Translations under genes and position numbers: made by a program | Shown here: positions 1 through 7,643 of the stretch, one piece after another | How positions within the stretch are numbered: the first letter of the stretch is position 1 | Layout: each line of letters begins with the position of its first letter | The notes under the pieces: generated by a model | Database searches by the model: none | Seen by the model: the letters and a program-made list of their open reading frames with translations, nothing else | Told to the model about the DNA's origin: nothing | DNA from: Janibacter indicus | GTDB lineage: Bacteria > Actinomycetota > Actinomycetes > Actinomycetales > Dermatophilaceae | NCBI RefSeq assembly: GCF_900176385.1 | Contig: NZ_FWXN01000010.1 | Span: 102,832 to 166,831 of the forward strand | Direction: 5' to 3' | Length of the DNA: 64,000 nucleotides

Positions 1-569
1 GCTACGTCGACGCCTACCCGCTGCGCCTCCACGTCCAGGAGCTGCGCGAGGCCGGGATGGGCCTCAAGACGATCGCCGAACGCTCGGGCGTGGCCCACGG
101 CGCGCTGTGGAAGCTGATGTACGGCAAACGCCAGCCTGACGGCTCACAGACGCCCTCGCGGCGGGTCCTGCGTCAGACCGCAGAGAAGCTCTACGCCCTG
201 GACCCGGCCTGGTCGACGCAGCTGCGTTTGGCTGGCGGAGCGGTGCTCGACCAGGAGCGCTCGGCCGCGGTGTCGCGGCGGCTGCAGGCGCTCGTCGCGC
301 TTGGATGGTCGATGTCCGAGATCGGACGTCGGCTCGGGCTGCGGCATGCCGCGAACGTGATCCCGATCGTCCGTGGGGAACGGCGGATGACCGTCGCAAC
401 CGCTCGCAAGGCCAACGCTCTGTTCGAGGAGCTGTGCATGACGCTGCCGCCGGCCGACACCGTGCCGCAACGCGTCACCGCGACCCGGTCGCGTCGGTAC
501 GCGAAGGAACAGGGCTGGGTGCCGCCACTCGCGCTCGAGGACCTAGACGACGAGCTCGGCGTCGCGTGA
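1..569 (+). CDS. Helix-turn-helix protein, 5' end cut by the window
   Basis: The reading frame is open from base 3 with no obvious start, so the true start probably lies upstream of the window; a Met codon at 57 would cut into the first helix-turn-helix. Two HTH-like segments can be seen: one around 'LKTIAERSGVAHGALWKLM' and a second around 'MSEIGRRLGLRHAANV'. The basic C-terminal tail (TATRSRRYAKEQGWVPPL) is typical of DNA-binding proteins found in actinobacterial integrative elements and phages. It points away from two small minus-strand genes. The exact target is unknown. Confidence is good for a DNA-binding role and low for anything more specific. Confidence 0.7.
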   Translation, partial: YVDAYPLRLHVQELREAGMGLKTIAERSGVAHGALWKLMYGKRQPDGSQTPSRRVLRQTAEKLYALDPAWSTQLRLAGGAVLDQERSAAVSRRLQALVALGWSMSEIGRRLGLRHAANVIPIVRGERRMTVATARKANALFEELCMTLPPADTVPQRVTATRSRRYAKEQGWVPPLALEDLDDELGVA

Positions 570-574
570 CCGCC

Positions 575-841
575 TCAGTCTCCGGGGCCGGTCCAGTTCG
601 GGTCGACCGGCCCCGGGATCAGGTTCTCGGTCCGCAGCCAGTCCATCTTGACGACCGGCCTGAGCGCTGCGTCGTCGTGCCAGACCACAAGGGCTTCCCA
701 GCGTCGCCCCTCGCGCTTCCAGTCGAGGATCAGCCCACGCGACGGCTTGAGCCGGCCCGTGTTCCGGATCAGCACGAACCGCACATCGCCGTACGGTCGC
801 CAGGCGTCGTTCTTCGGCGGGTTGGCAGACACGGTGCTCAC
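575..841 (-). CDS. Small conserved protein, copy A of a tandem paralogous pair
   Basis: This 88-aa protein is placed from a GTG at 841 because that GTG overlaps the TGA of the upstream gene by four bases (GTGA), which suggests translational coupling. Its core (GLILDWKREG..WEALVVW....LRP....DWL..E.L) aligns by eye with the core of the neighbouring gene (GLLLEWRRTG..WEGRVVY), so the two look like a tandem duplication. There is no signal peptide, membrane segment or catalytic motif. Such W/E-rich small proteins occur in actinobacterial mobile elements. Function unknown. Confidence 0.6.
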   Translation of the reverse strand: MSTVSANPPKNDAWRPYGDVRFVLIRNTGRLKPSRGLILDWKREGRRWEALVVWHDDAALRPVVKMDWLRTENLIPGPVDPNWTGPGD

Positions 842-1140
842 TCCGTGGTGAGCAGCTCTGAGGGGATCCACTCCTCGACCGTGGCCCACCGCCCGGGTCT
901 CAGCTGCGCGACGTAGACGACCCTTCCCTCCCACAGGTGCCCGGTCCGTCGCCACTCCAGCAGCAGACCCGGCCGCGGACGCGCCGCATCGACGGGAACG
1001 GAGACCCAGCAGTGCCGCCCCGGGTGCTCGGCACCAGCTGGAGCCGCCGGCGGCCGCGAGTCGACCTGGGCGTCCTGGTCGACGCGCACGCGATCCTTCA
1101 ACGGGATCCCCGCCCCGCGTCCGTAACCACCGCCCGCCAT
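838..1140 (-). CDS. Small conserved protein, copy B of a tandem paralogous pair
   Basis: This 100-aa protein begins at an ATG only 13 bases from a perfect GAAC-N4-GTTC palindrome (1154-1165). The N-terminal 50 residues are G/P/R-rich and look unstructured. The C-terminal half carries the same W..R.G..WE..VVY pattern as the downstream gene. It is first in a two-gene unit and is coupled to copy A by GTGA. The operator position suggests repression by a LexA-type regulator. Function unknown; a small nucleic-acid-associated or regulatory protein is only a guess. Confidence 0.6.
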   Translation of the reverse strand: MAGGGYGRGAGIPLKDRVRVDQDAQVDSRPPAAPAGAEHPGRHCWVSVPVDAARPRPGLLLEWRRTGHLWEGRVVYVAQLRPGRWATVEEWIPSELLTTE

Positions 1141-1153
1141 GACTCCTAGGGTA

Positions 1154-1165
1154 GAACACGTGTTC
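1154..1165. promoter_or_regulatory. LexA-like SOS box
   Basis: GAACACGTGTTC is a perfect 12-bp palindrome that fits the GAAC-N4-GTTC core of Gram-positive and actinobacterial LexA boxes. It lies between the divergent small-gene pair (ATG at 1140) and the nuclease operon (ATG at 1234), so it could govern either or both. The match is visible in the sequence; binding by LexA is inferred. Confidence 0.5.
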
Positions 1166-1233
1166 GAGGGCGCGGCGGTCGACGCCGACCCGGAACGGAC
1201 GCGCGTGTCGGCTCGTTGCCGTAGTTTCTGGCC

Positions 1234-2004
1234 ATGGACAGTCAGGGCCGTGCGTCGATCCGGTTCACGCTGAACGGCCAGCGCTACGAGCTGGCGCGTG
1301 AGGACGTCGAGGCCCGGCTGACCGACGTACCTCCCGACGTGATCCGCAAGCACGCGGTGAGGATCAACGACACGTGGTACCCGGCCATCCAGGCCTTCGA
1401 GGTCGCCACAGGGGTTCCGCGGTCTGAGTTCATCTCCCACACCGCCCGACGGCACCTGGCCGCGCTGGGGTTCGAGGTCGCCGGCAACGTCGAATCACGC
1501 ACGACAGCACCACCCCTGCGCGGCGCGGCGGCCGCGTGGACTGCGCCCCGCCCTACTGCCGCCCCAGTCGAGGTCGGAGGGGAGTGGCACACCGAGGCCA
1601 ACGTCCAGGCCGCCCTGGTCACGGCCTTGGCGGGCGAGGGATGGCGCATCCTCTCGGTGGCCAACACCGCGACCAAGGAGCACGGCATCGACGTGATCGC
1701 CGCCCGCGACGGCCGCACCGCCGGGGTGGAGGTCAAGGGATTCCCCAGCCGCAACTACGCCGACCCGGCCCGTGCCGGCGAGGCCAAGCGCACCAGCCCG
1801 AGCACCCAGGCCGGCCACTGGTACTCCCAAGCCGTGCTGGCCGCCATGCGCCTGCGGAGCAAGGAGCCGGAGTGGGACAGCGTGATCGCCCTGCCCGACT
1901 TCCCCCGCTACCGCGACCTGCACGCCGAAACGGCCGGGTCGCTCGCCGCGGCGAAGATCGAGGTCTGGTGGGTCGACGAGACCGGCACGGTGCACCGCCC
2001 TTGA
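1234..2004 (+). CDS. PD-(D/E)XK (Mrr-like) nuclease-fold protein
   Basis: This is a 256-aa protein. Residues 1-90 form an N-terminal module (LNGQRYEL...VRINDTWYP..QAF..ATG..RSEF.SH.ARR.L..LGF), followed by an A/P-rich linker at about 90-115. The C-terminal part has the restriction-endonuclease-like core: E122 on the first helix, D153 in 'GIDVIAA' and E166-V-K168 in 'GVEVKGF'. Such proteins cut or process DNA, and an intact D...ExK set suggests an active nuclease. It heads an operon: its TGA overlaps the TTG start of the next gene. The substrate is unknown. Restriction, repair or defence are all possible; a LexA-like box upstream favours a damage-linked role. Confidence 0.75.
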   Translation: MDSQGRASIRFTLNGQRYELAREDVEARLTDVPPDVIRKHAVRINDTWYPAIQAFEVATGVPRSEFISHTARRHLAALGFEVAGNVESRTTAPPLRGAAAAWTAPRPTAAPVEVGGEWHTEANVQAALVTALAGEGWRILSVANTATKEHGIDVIAARDGRTAGVEVKGFPSRNYADPARAGEAKRTSPSTQAGHWYSQAVLAAMRLRSKEPEWDSVIALPDFPRYRDLHAETAGSLAAAKIEVWWVDETGTVHRP

Positions 2005-2708
2005 CGGCCTCGAGGTGGTATCGCCGCCCGGCCGGAGACGGCCTGGTGCTCCGGAAGGTCCCGCGCCTGGCCAGCTGGAACAAGGCCACCGACCCTGACC
2101 AAGTCCGGCTCCGCGAGTACCTCGAGGACACCGCCGAGTTGCTGGCGCCCCACCTGGTGGCCAGCGGCCCCTGGGTGCTGTCGCTCGAGGTCGGCCTACC
2201 CAGGGGACGCGACCTCGCTGACATGGCCGACCTGGACAACTACGCCTTCCCGCTGGCCACCCGGCTCCGCAACGAGGACCTCGTGGCGGTGTGGTGCACC
2301 AAGCGGCACGCCGACACCTCGCGGGTCCTCGTCGCCCCGGCGGCCGAGACGGCAGGTCCACGCGATACCTACACGGTCCGCACCACCGCCTCGGCCTCGA
2401 CGGCGGCGTACAAGGCGCAGGTCCGTGCCGCGGTCCTCGACGCCGCGGCGATCCCCGCCGGCGCCGTGCAGCTGCAGCTGTCCTTCGTCGTCGGTCGGCA
2501 GCGCAATTGGCTGACCCTGTGGAAGCCCACGATCGATGCTCTCGACCCACTGCTGGGCCGCACCCGCGAGGACCGCGACTGGCATCCCCAGGACGGGCGG
2601 ATCACCGACCTCGGCCTGCACGTCCTGGTCGATCCCTCACTTGGCCACGACGTGCTGGTCAGCATCGCCGCGGCTCCAGCCGCCCCCGGAACGGAAGATC
2701 CCGCATGA
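2001..2708 (+). CDS. Unknown protein, possible tandem RusA-like fold
   Basis: This 235-aa protein is placed from a TTG that overlaps the previous stop (TTGA); no good ATG or GTG exists near it. Two halves look alike: a hydrophobic strand followed by an Asp-rich stretch (LSLEVGLP...DMADLDN at 60-80, and LQLSFVVG...KPTIDALDPL at 158-184), then another strand. The DLDN and 'DGRITDLGLHV' segments recall RusA-type Holliday-junction resolvases, which use Asp clusters to bind metal. That likeness is weak and made by eye. Its stop overlaps the ATG of the GIY-YIG gene, so the three proteins are probably made together. Confidence 0.6.
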   Translation: MTASRWYRRPAGDGLVLRKVPRLASWNKATDPDQVRLREYLEDTAELLAPHLVASGPWVLSLEVGLPRGRDLADMADLDNYAFPLATRLRNEDLVAVWCTKRHADTSRVLVAPAAETAGPRDTYTVRTTASASTAAYKAQVRAAVLDAAAIPAGAVQLQLSFVVGRQRNWLTLWKPTIDALDPLLGRTREDRDWHPQDGRITDLGLHVLVDPSLGHDVLVSIAAAPAAPGTEDPA

Positions 2709-3514
2709 CGCTCACCTTCGCCTCGATCATCGCCAGCGCGGGCCTCGACTCGGCCGCGGCCCTGGTCATCCGGCACGCCTACGTGCGCGAGCACGAGGAC
2801 GGGACCGTAGGCCTTCACGGCGACTCCTCGGACGAGGAGATCTTGGCCTACACGAGCGTCCAGGTGGCCAACCCCCGGATCTTCCCGGCGCAGCCTCCAG
2901 GCGTCTGGATCGTGTTCCGCCCCGAGGGCGGAGACCGCGCCCGGTTGTGGTCGGTCCTGGTGAACCATGGTGAGACGCAGAACGACGGCCTACGTCGCAC
3001 CTTCCACCTCGAGCACTCGGAGCTGATGAGTGACCTGCGGAACCGGCTCGTCATCGGGTGGCGCTCCCCGCGGACGTGGCGGATCCACGCGACCACCGCG
3101 GCCGCGTACCCGGTGATGGAGATCGCCGACGCCGAGCCGGTGAGGTTCCCCGGATTCGACGCGCTCACGCTGGACTACCCCCAGCTGCAGGCCGTCATCC
3201 GCGAGCACCGCTACGCCGCCTGGCGCACCGCCCTCTCGTCCGTGATCGGGGTCTACCTCATCACCGACACCCGCGACGGTCGTCACTACGTGGGCAAAGC
3301 CGACGGCGCCGAGAACATCCTGCAGCGCTGGGCCGCGTATGCGACCAACGGTCACGGCGGCAACGTCGAGCTCCGCAACCTGAATCCGTCCAGCTTCCGG
3401 CTGTCGGTGCTGAGGGTTTTCGATCCCGCGACCCCGACTCGCGAGATCGACGCCGCCGAGAGTCACTACAAGTACGCGCTCGACTCCCGCCGACACGGCC
3501 TCAATCGCAACTGA
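2705..3514 (+). CDS. GIY-YIG nuclease-domain protein
   Basis: This 269-aa protein is coupled to the gene before it by ATGA. Residues 1-175 form an unassigned N-terminal domain. Residues 181-267 are a GIY-YIG nuclease: GVY at 182-184, YVG at 195-197, R208 in 'LQRWA', E252 in 'AESHYK' and a terminal 'GLNRN' supplying the usual Asn. All family key positions are thus present. GIY-YIG enzymes make metal-dependent nicks or double-strand cuts. With a PD-(D/E)XK protein two genes upstream, the operon encodes two different nuclease folds, which is unusual outside mobile-element, restriction or repair modules. Confidence 0.8.
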   Translation: MTLTFASIIASAGLDSAAALVIRHAYVREHEDGTVGLHGDSSDEEILAYTSVQVANPRIFPAQPPGVWIVFRPEGGDRARLWSVLVNHGETQNDGLRRTFHLEHSELMSDLRNRLVIGWRSPRTWRIHATTAAAYPVMEIADAEPVRFPGFDALTLDYPQLQAVIREHRYAAWRTALSSVIGVYLITDTRDGRHYVGKADGAENILQRWAAYATNGHGGNVELRNLNPSSFRLSVLRVFDPATPTREIDAAESHYKYALDSRRHGLNRN

Positions 3515-3554
3515 TACAGCGACTTGCGTCGGCCGTCTCCGGCAGAGTGCCCTC

Positions 3555-4788
3555 GTGCCACTGACGGCGCAGCATGCCTCGACCGGCGTGCTCGACGCAA
3601 CCGTTGATCCGCTCGGCGAAGGGGTGCCCTGGGAGGCGATCCACCGGGCGCGGCCTCGCGCGCCCCTGACCTGCCGCGAGTGCGGGCATGGGCTTCACGC
3701 CAAGGTCTCGCCCAAGGGCCTGCGGTTCTTCGCCCACGACCGTGCCGCGCCGACCTGCTCCCTGGTGGGCGAGACGATGGCCCACCGGCTGCTCAAACTG
3801 CAGCTGGCCTCAGCCATTCGCGATACCGGCTGGTACGCCGAGCTCGAGGTCGCCGGGGACGGCTGGCGGGCCGACGTGCTCGCGACCAGCCCCGACGGCG
3901 CCCGGCGGATGGCTTGGGAGGCTCAGCTGGCGCAGATCACCGTCGACGAGCTGCGCGAGCGCACCGCTCGGATGGAGGCTTCCGGCGTGCCGGTGTGCTG
4001 GGTCACCGACCGCGAGCGGCCGTGGATCGGAGCGGTCCCCGCCATCCGGCTGTCCCTGGCCGACGAGTCCGGGCCGCCTGTGGCTGTGGATGCCAAGGTC
4101 GTCGACGGGACCGGGGTATTCCGCGAGGCGTGGTGTCCGCGCCGGCGCTGCGAGAACGACGGCGGTGCCCCCGGTCCTTGTCCGGGGCACGGCTGGTGGC
4201 GCCCGGTTGAGCCGGACGTGGACCTCAGCGTGTTCGTCGCCGGCGTGCTGGCGGGCACGATCAGAGCGCACCGGACCCCTAGGTACAGCAGGTTCTTCCT
4301 GGAGTCCGCACGGATCGTGTGGACCACCCGGCCTCACGTGATCACCGAGCGCGCCCCAGCTGGAAGCCAGCGAGCGCCGCCGTGAACACGACGACCTGGC
4401 GACCGCGGAGCACGAGCGCCACCTGGCCGCGATCGCGGCCAAGCTCGCCCGCCAGCAGGCACTCACGCCGCCGGCCGTCGAGCTCGTCGGCCGAGAGGCG
4501 CGCGGCTACGTCGGCGTGCGAGACGCGACGCCAGAGTGGGCGATGGGCGTGCCCCTGTTCGTCCACGACATGCCGCAGGGCGTGATCAGCCCGGTGCTCA
4601 GCAGGATCTCGACCGAGGTGCGTGCGCGGCTCATGGGCCTGCCCCTGTTCGTCGCCACTGAGGCGGAGCGGCGGGCCCTTGCACGGGCATGCGGCCCCGA
4701 GCAGCGGATCGTGCTGCTCGAGGTCGAGATCCCGGACCAGCCGCGCCCGCCGACGGCGATCTACAGGAGGGCCGGGCGGGTGCGGTAG
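3555..4788 (+). pseudogene. CoiA-like nuclease-family gene, frameshifted
   Basis: The first part (GTG at 3555) shows CoiA-family features: a zinc-ribbon-like CRECG (C40, C43) with H61 and C68, then 'MAHRLLKLQLA', 'RADVL' (D107) and 'WEAQL' (E122), the PD-(D/E)XK-like core. It reads into a stop at 4385 after an unlikely tail. The +1 frame is open from 4342 and continues sensibly (QLEASERRREHDD... to GRVR) to the stop at 4788. One extra C in the run at 4354-4357 would explain the shift: removing it restores one protein of about 410 residues. It is either a real disruption or an assembly error. CoiA proteins act on incoming single-stranded DNA in naturally competent bacteria; homologues also sit in mobile elements. 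Confidence 0.65.
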
Positions 4789-5445
4789 ACCTGCACCTGG
4801 TCGCGCAGCTCGTTGCTAGCGATCGCCAGCCCCGCGTACGCCGCGGCCGCGGCCGCCAGATTGAACGACGACGCCGGCGTGCAGACGACGTCTGAGGCGC
4901 TCAACGACCCCGCCTCCAACCGGTCGGCGAAGGTGTCCGCAGCCGCGGCTGCGTCAGCTGCGTGCTGGGAGATCTCTGACGGAACCGGCTTGCCCGTGCC
5001 GGAGACGAAGGCCTCCCAGACGAACAGCTCGGCCTCGCCAGCCAGCCAGGGCTCGGGCCTGGTCGTGCAGCGCAGCCCGGGGATTCCGGAGCCAACCCGC
5101 TCGAGCACCCACGCCATCTGCACCAGCCCCGTGGCCAGGGCGCCGCTGCCGGCGCCGGCCGACCAGGGCCTTCGAGCGTCCGTCGACGGTCTCGCCCTGG
5201 CGCGCCTGCCCCAGCGTCCTCCAGCCGTCGACGGGGCCGACCGGACTGACAGGGACCATCAGGGGAGCCTCGAACCCGAGCGCCACCGGCACACCGGCGT
5301 CGAGCGCCTCGAGGACCGCGAGCGCCGCCCCCTCAGGGTGGCTGCCACCCTCACCGACTGGCCGCCTTCCGGGAAGGTCGAGGGCGCCCCAGGCGAAGTT
5401 GGAGCGGACTGAGCCGACGTCGACTGCGACCACGCGTGTCTCCAT
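4761..5445 (-). pseudogene. RNase H-like (DUF429-type) protein gene, frameshifted
   Basis: The N-terminal frame starts 'METRVVAVDVGS', has 'GFEAPLMVPV', and runs to 'SKALVG'. The C-terminal half ('LVQMAWVLERVGSG', 'WLAGEAELFVWEAFVSG', then an Ala-rich helix) is in a different frame. The shift falls in the GGCCGGCGCC tract near 5151-5162 (plus strand), where removing one base joins the halves. The pattern of an Asp near the N-terminus, a mid-protein 'E-A-P' and a late 'E..F/W' matches the RNase H-like DUF429 group; the assignment is moderate. It converges on the CoiA-like gene, and the two overlap by 28 bases. This is the second single-base break within 1 kb. Confidence 0.55.
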
Positions 5446-5497
5446 CAGCGCATCATCCACGACCGACGTGGTCGGTGCTCACGGCCAGGGGCTGAGG

Positions 5498-6289
5498 TCA
5501 CTGGGAGAGGTTGACCCGGTAGACGGTGGGGTCGGCGGCCGCGGTGACAGACTCGCGCTCGAACTCGAGGAGCGTCGGATCGGTGAGCGCGTTGGTCACC
5601 ACGGCCAAGAGCCAGTCGGGATCGGTCCCGGCGCTGCGCAGCTCGTTGCGGGTGAGCAGGATCGAGGGCAGCGAGCTCGAGACGCCCTTGACCTCGAGGT
5701 GGCGCGCCTGGCCGTCGCGCTCCGCGGTCAGGTCCCAGCCGCACTTGAGGTGTGCGACGCGGGTGACTGTCCAACCGGCCGCTTCGTAGTGGCGCTGGAC
5801 CACCGCCTCGGCGGCCAGCTCGACCTTGCGGTTCGTGACTGCATCTCCGAAGCCGGCTCCCCAGGACCCGACGGCGATCGTGCTCGAGGTTTCGCGTGGG
5901 TCGCCGGGATGGACTGGGGTCTCGATCGGACCGCTGTACTCGCGAACGAGCACTGGCACCGACCGTGGGTGCGTCCGGTAGCCCAGGCCGCGCTCCGTGA
6001 GGACCTTGACCAGGTCAGTGCGGAGCGGGATGAGCCGTTCGCGGGTCTCCTTGCCGATCTTGAGCAGCTCGGCCCACAAGGTCATGATGTTGCCGGGGGA
6101 GCGATGCCATTCGTCGTCGTGGGGCGCTGCGGTGTCCCACAGGTAGGCGTGGAGGAGCGTGACGAGTTCTTCCTGCTCCTCGGGGCGGTAGAGCTTGAGC
6201 GGCACCCGGGCGCGGCCGAGCTCGTCGGCTCGGCTCAGTCCGGCCCGGATGAGGTCAACGAGGCGGCCGTTGGAGTCGTGCGAGCTCAC
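5498..6289 (-). CDS. DUF3883-type PD-(D/E)XK nuclease-fold protein
   Basis: This 263-aa protein has an unassigned N-terminal half (1-150). Its C-terminal half fits DUF3883: 'NRKVELAAEAVV' (E158), 'GWDLTAERDGQARHLEVKG' with D186 and E199-V-K201, then 'DWLLAVVTNAL'. That is the D...ExK signature of the restriction-endonuclease fold. DUF3883 domains are found in restriction and defence proteins. It is the last gene of a three-gene unit and is coupled to the gene before it by ATGA (6286-6289). The two small upstream proteins may be partners; no methylase or helicase is visible nearby. Confidence 0.7.
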   Translation of the reverse strand: MSSHDSNGRLVDLIRAGLSRADELGRARVPLKLYRPEEQEELVTLLHAYLWDTAAPHDDEWHRSPGNIMTLWAELLKIGKETRERLIPLRTDLVKVLTERGLGYRTHPRSVPVLVREYSGPIETPVHPGDPRETSSTIAVGSWGAGFGDAVTNRKVELAAEAVVQRHYEAAGWTVTRVAHLKCGWDLTAERDGQARHLEVKGVSSSLPSILLTRNELRSAGTDPDWLLAVVTNALTDPTLLEFERESVTAAADPTVYRVNLSQ

Positions 6290-6603
6290 GGGCGATCGCT
6301 CGACGAGCCTTGTGGGTACTCGACGCCGAAGTGGTCTGCGATGAGGCCGGTCGTCTCACAGCCCCAGGTCGAGCGGCGATCCATGGGGTCCGGGTCGTCA
6401 TCGAGTGAGTCGCAAACGCCCGTGCCGGCACCGCAGTCGCGGTGCAGCGCCAGGAGTTTGCGGGCGAGCGGGTCGTTGATCGTGTTGAGGCGACGCATCG
6501 CGTCCACCCACCGAGAGACTGGCGCGGGCGAGTCGTCGACCTCGTGCGCGACGTCCATGTGCCAGGCCGCGCTGGCCTCCTCGTCGTACTCGTAGCGGGT
6601 CAT
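6286..6603 (-). CDS. Small acidic hypothetical protein
   Basis: This 105-aa protein is acidic (MTRYEYDEEASAAW...; DSLDDDPDPMDRRS) with two cysteines and no membrane segment. Its start shares a base with the stop of the preceding small gene (6603), and its stop overlaps the ATG of the DUF3883 gene, so all three are likely translated as one unit. The family is not recognised. The tight coupling to a nuclease-fold protein suggests a specificity, regulatory or inhibitor partner, which is inference only. Confidence 0.55.
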   Translation of the reverse strand: MTRYEYDEEASAAWHMDVAHEVDDSPAPVSRWVDAMRRLNTINDPLARKLLALHRDCGAGTGVCDSLDDDPDPMDRRSTWGCETTGLIADHFGVEYPQGSSSDRP

Positions 6604-6857
6604 CAGCGCATCCCGAAGTACGAGGTGATCCGGTCGACCTGCTTCTGGTCCAGCAGAGCCGGTCGACAGGCCCCGTAGGCGTTGGTCAGGTCGATGACGA
6701 GCTGGCGGGTCTGGTCGAGGCTGAGGTCGATGGTGACCGTCTCGCCGTCGGTGCTGGTGACTTTGAGGTCGACGCGCTGGACGTCCTCATCGACGTAGCG
6801 GGCATGAGCCCCGATCTTCTTGGCCCTGATGGCCTCACCGCGCTTGAAGAGTCCCAC
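6603..6857 (-). CDS. Small hypothetical protein, first gene of the DUF3883 unit
   Basis: This 84-aa protein has a basic N-terminus (MGLFKRGEAIRAKKIG) followed by alternating strand-like residues (VQRVDLKVTSTDGETVTID) and a helix. That could be a small beta-rich fold. It leads a three-gene minus-strand unit with the DUF3883 protein last. A weak hairpin (CCCCT/AGGGG) lies upstream at about 6880-6894 and separates it from the toxin gene. No known family is recognised. Confidence 0.55.
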   Translation of the reverse strand: MGLFKRGEAIRAKKIGAHARYVDEDVQRVDLKVTSTDGETVTIDLSLDQTRQLVIDLTNAYGACRPALLDQKQVDRITSYFGMR

Positions 6858-6920
6858 GGGTTAATCGTGGCACGCCGACCCCTTGCGCAGGGGTGGAACG
6901 GCTTGTGCCAGCTGGGCTGC

Positions 6921-7643
6921 TCAGTGGGTCGACCAGCGGAGGCCGAGGATCCGGAGAGCCTCTTGGACGTCTGAGTGCTCAGGGGAGAGCGCGTGGTGCT
7001 CGATCGCGTCGAGGGTCCGGCTGATCGCGGGGTCCTCGGCTCGCTCGAAGATGGCCCAGAGGGCGAGGTCGTCACCGTGCCTGGAGGCGAAGGTGACGCC
7101 GTCGAGCTCAGTGCTGGCGTGCAGGTAGGTGGCCACAGACTGGGTGAGTGCCCTCGGGCGCCCGTCCTTGAGCGCCGCAGCGTCGAAGTCGTGCAGGTTC
7201 AGCATGTGAGCGAGGGCGACGAACTGCGGCCGCAGCGCGGCGATGGACTCGGCCGCCGTGACGGCACAGAAGCGGCCGGTCAGTGTCGCACTCGCCGCTG
7301 AACGAGGCTCCAGCCACGAGTAGGAGATCTCGCCGGCCCGCGCGGTCGGATACACCGCCCCGTCTTCGTCGTCCTCCACGATGTCGTCCAGCTCGAGCGC
7401 GAGCGTCGGGTCCGGCCTGAAGCCGGCGAGTACCTCGAGCAGGCAGGCCAGAAGCGTGGAGCCGGCATAGATGGTGCGGAAGTTGCCCTGCCGGTCGTCC
7501 CAGCGACCGTGGAACCGGCCGTCGGCGCCGGCCCACTCCCAACCCGACCACGCCCAGGGCTCCGGCTTGAAGCCGACCCGCCAGACCTCCTCGGCCGCGT
7601 CGACGACGACCAGCTGGGGCGCCTCAGCCACCGGCGACGTCAT
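6921..7643 (-). CDS. RES-domain toxin
   Basis: This 240-aa protein has the RES-domain pattern: R22 in 'VWRVGF', 'GRFHGRWDD' (42-50), and 'TIYAGSTLLACLLEVLA' with Y59 and E70. RES toxins degrade NAD+ (NAD+ phosphorylase or glycohydrolase activity) and stop growth when their partner antitoxin is lost. The conserved Arg, Tyr and Glu appear intact, so it should be active. It follows the Xre-type antitoxin, with its start overlapping the antitoxin stop (ATGA), the usual order for this type II family. It is longer than the compact RES toxins, with about 90 extra C-terminal residues. Confidence 0.85.
   Translation of the reverse strand: MTSPVAEAPQLVVVDAAEEVWRVGFKPEPWAWSGWEWAGADGRFHGRWDDRQGNFRTIYAGSTLLACLLEVLAGFRPDPTLALELDDIVEDDEDGAVYPTARAGEISYSWLEPRSAASATLTGRFCAVTAAESIAALRPQFVALAHMLNLHDFDAAALKDGRPRALTQSVATYLHASTELDGVTFASRHGDDLALWAIFERAEDPAISRTLDAIEHHALSPEHSDVQEALRILGLRWSTH

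Noticed and set aside
305..916. Plus-strand frame overlapping the HTH gene and the small-gene pair.
   Set aside because: It is Arg/Pro-rich shadow of better-supported genes on both sides.
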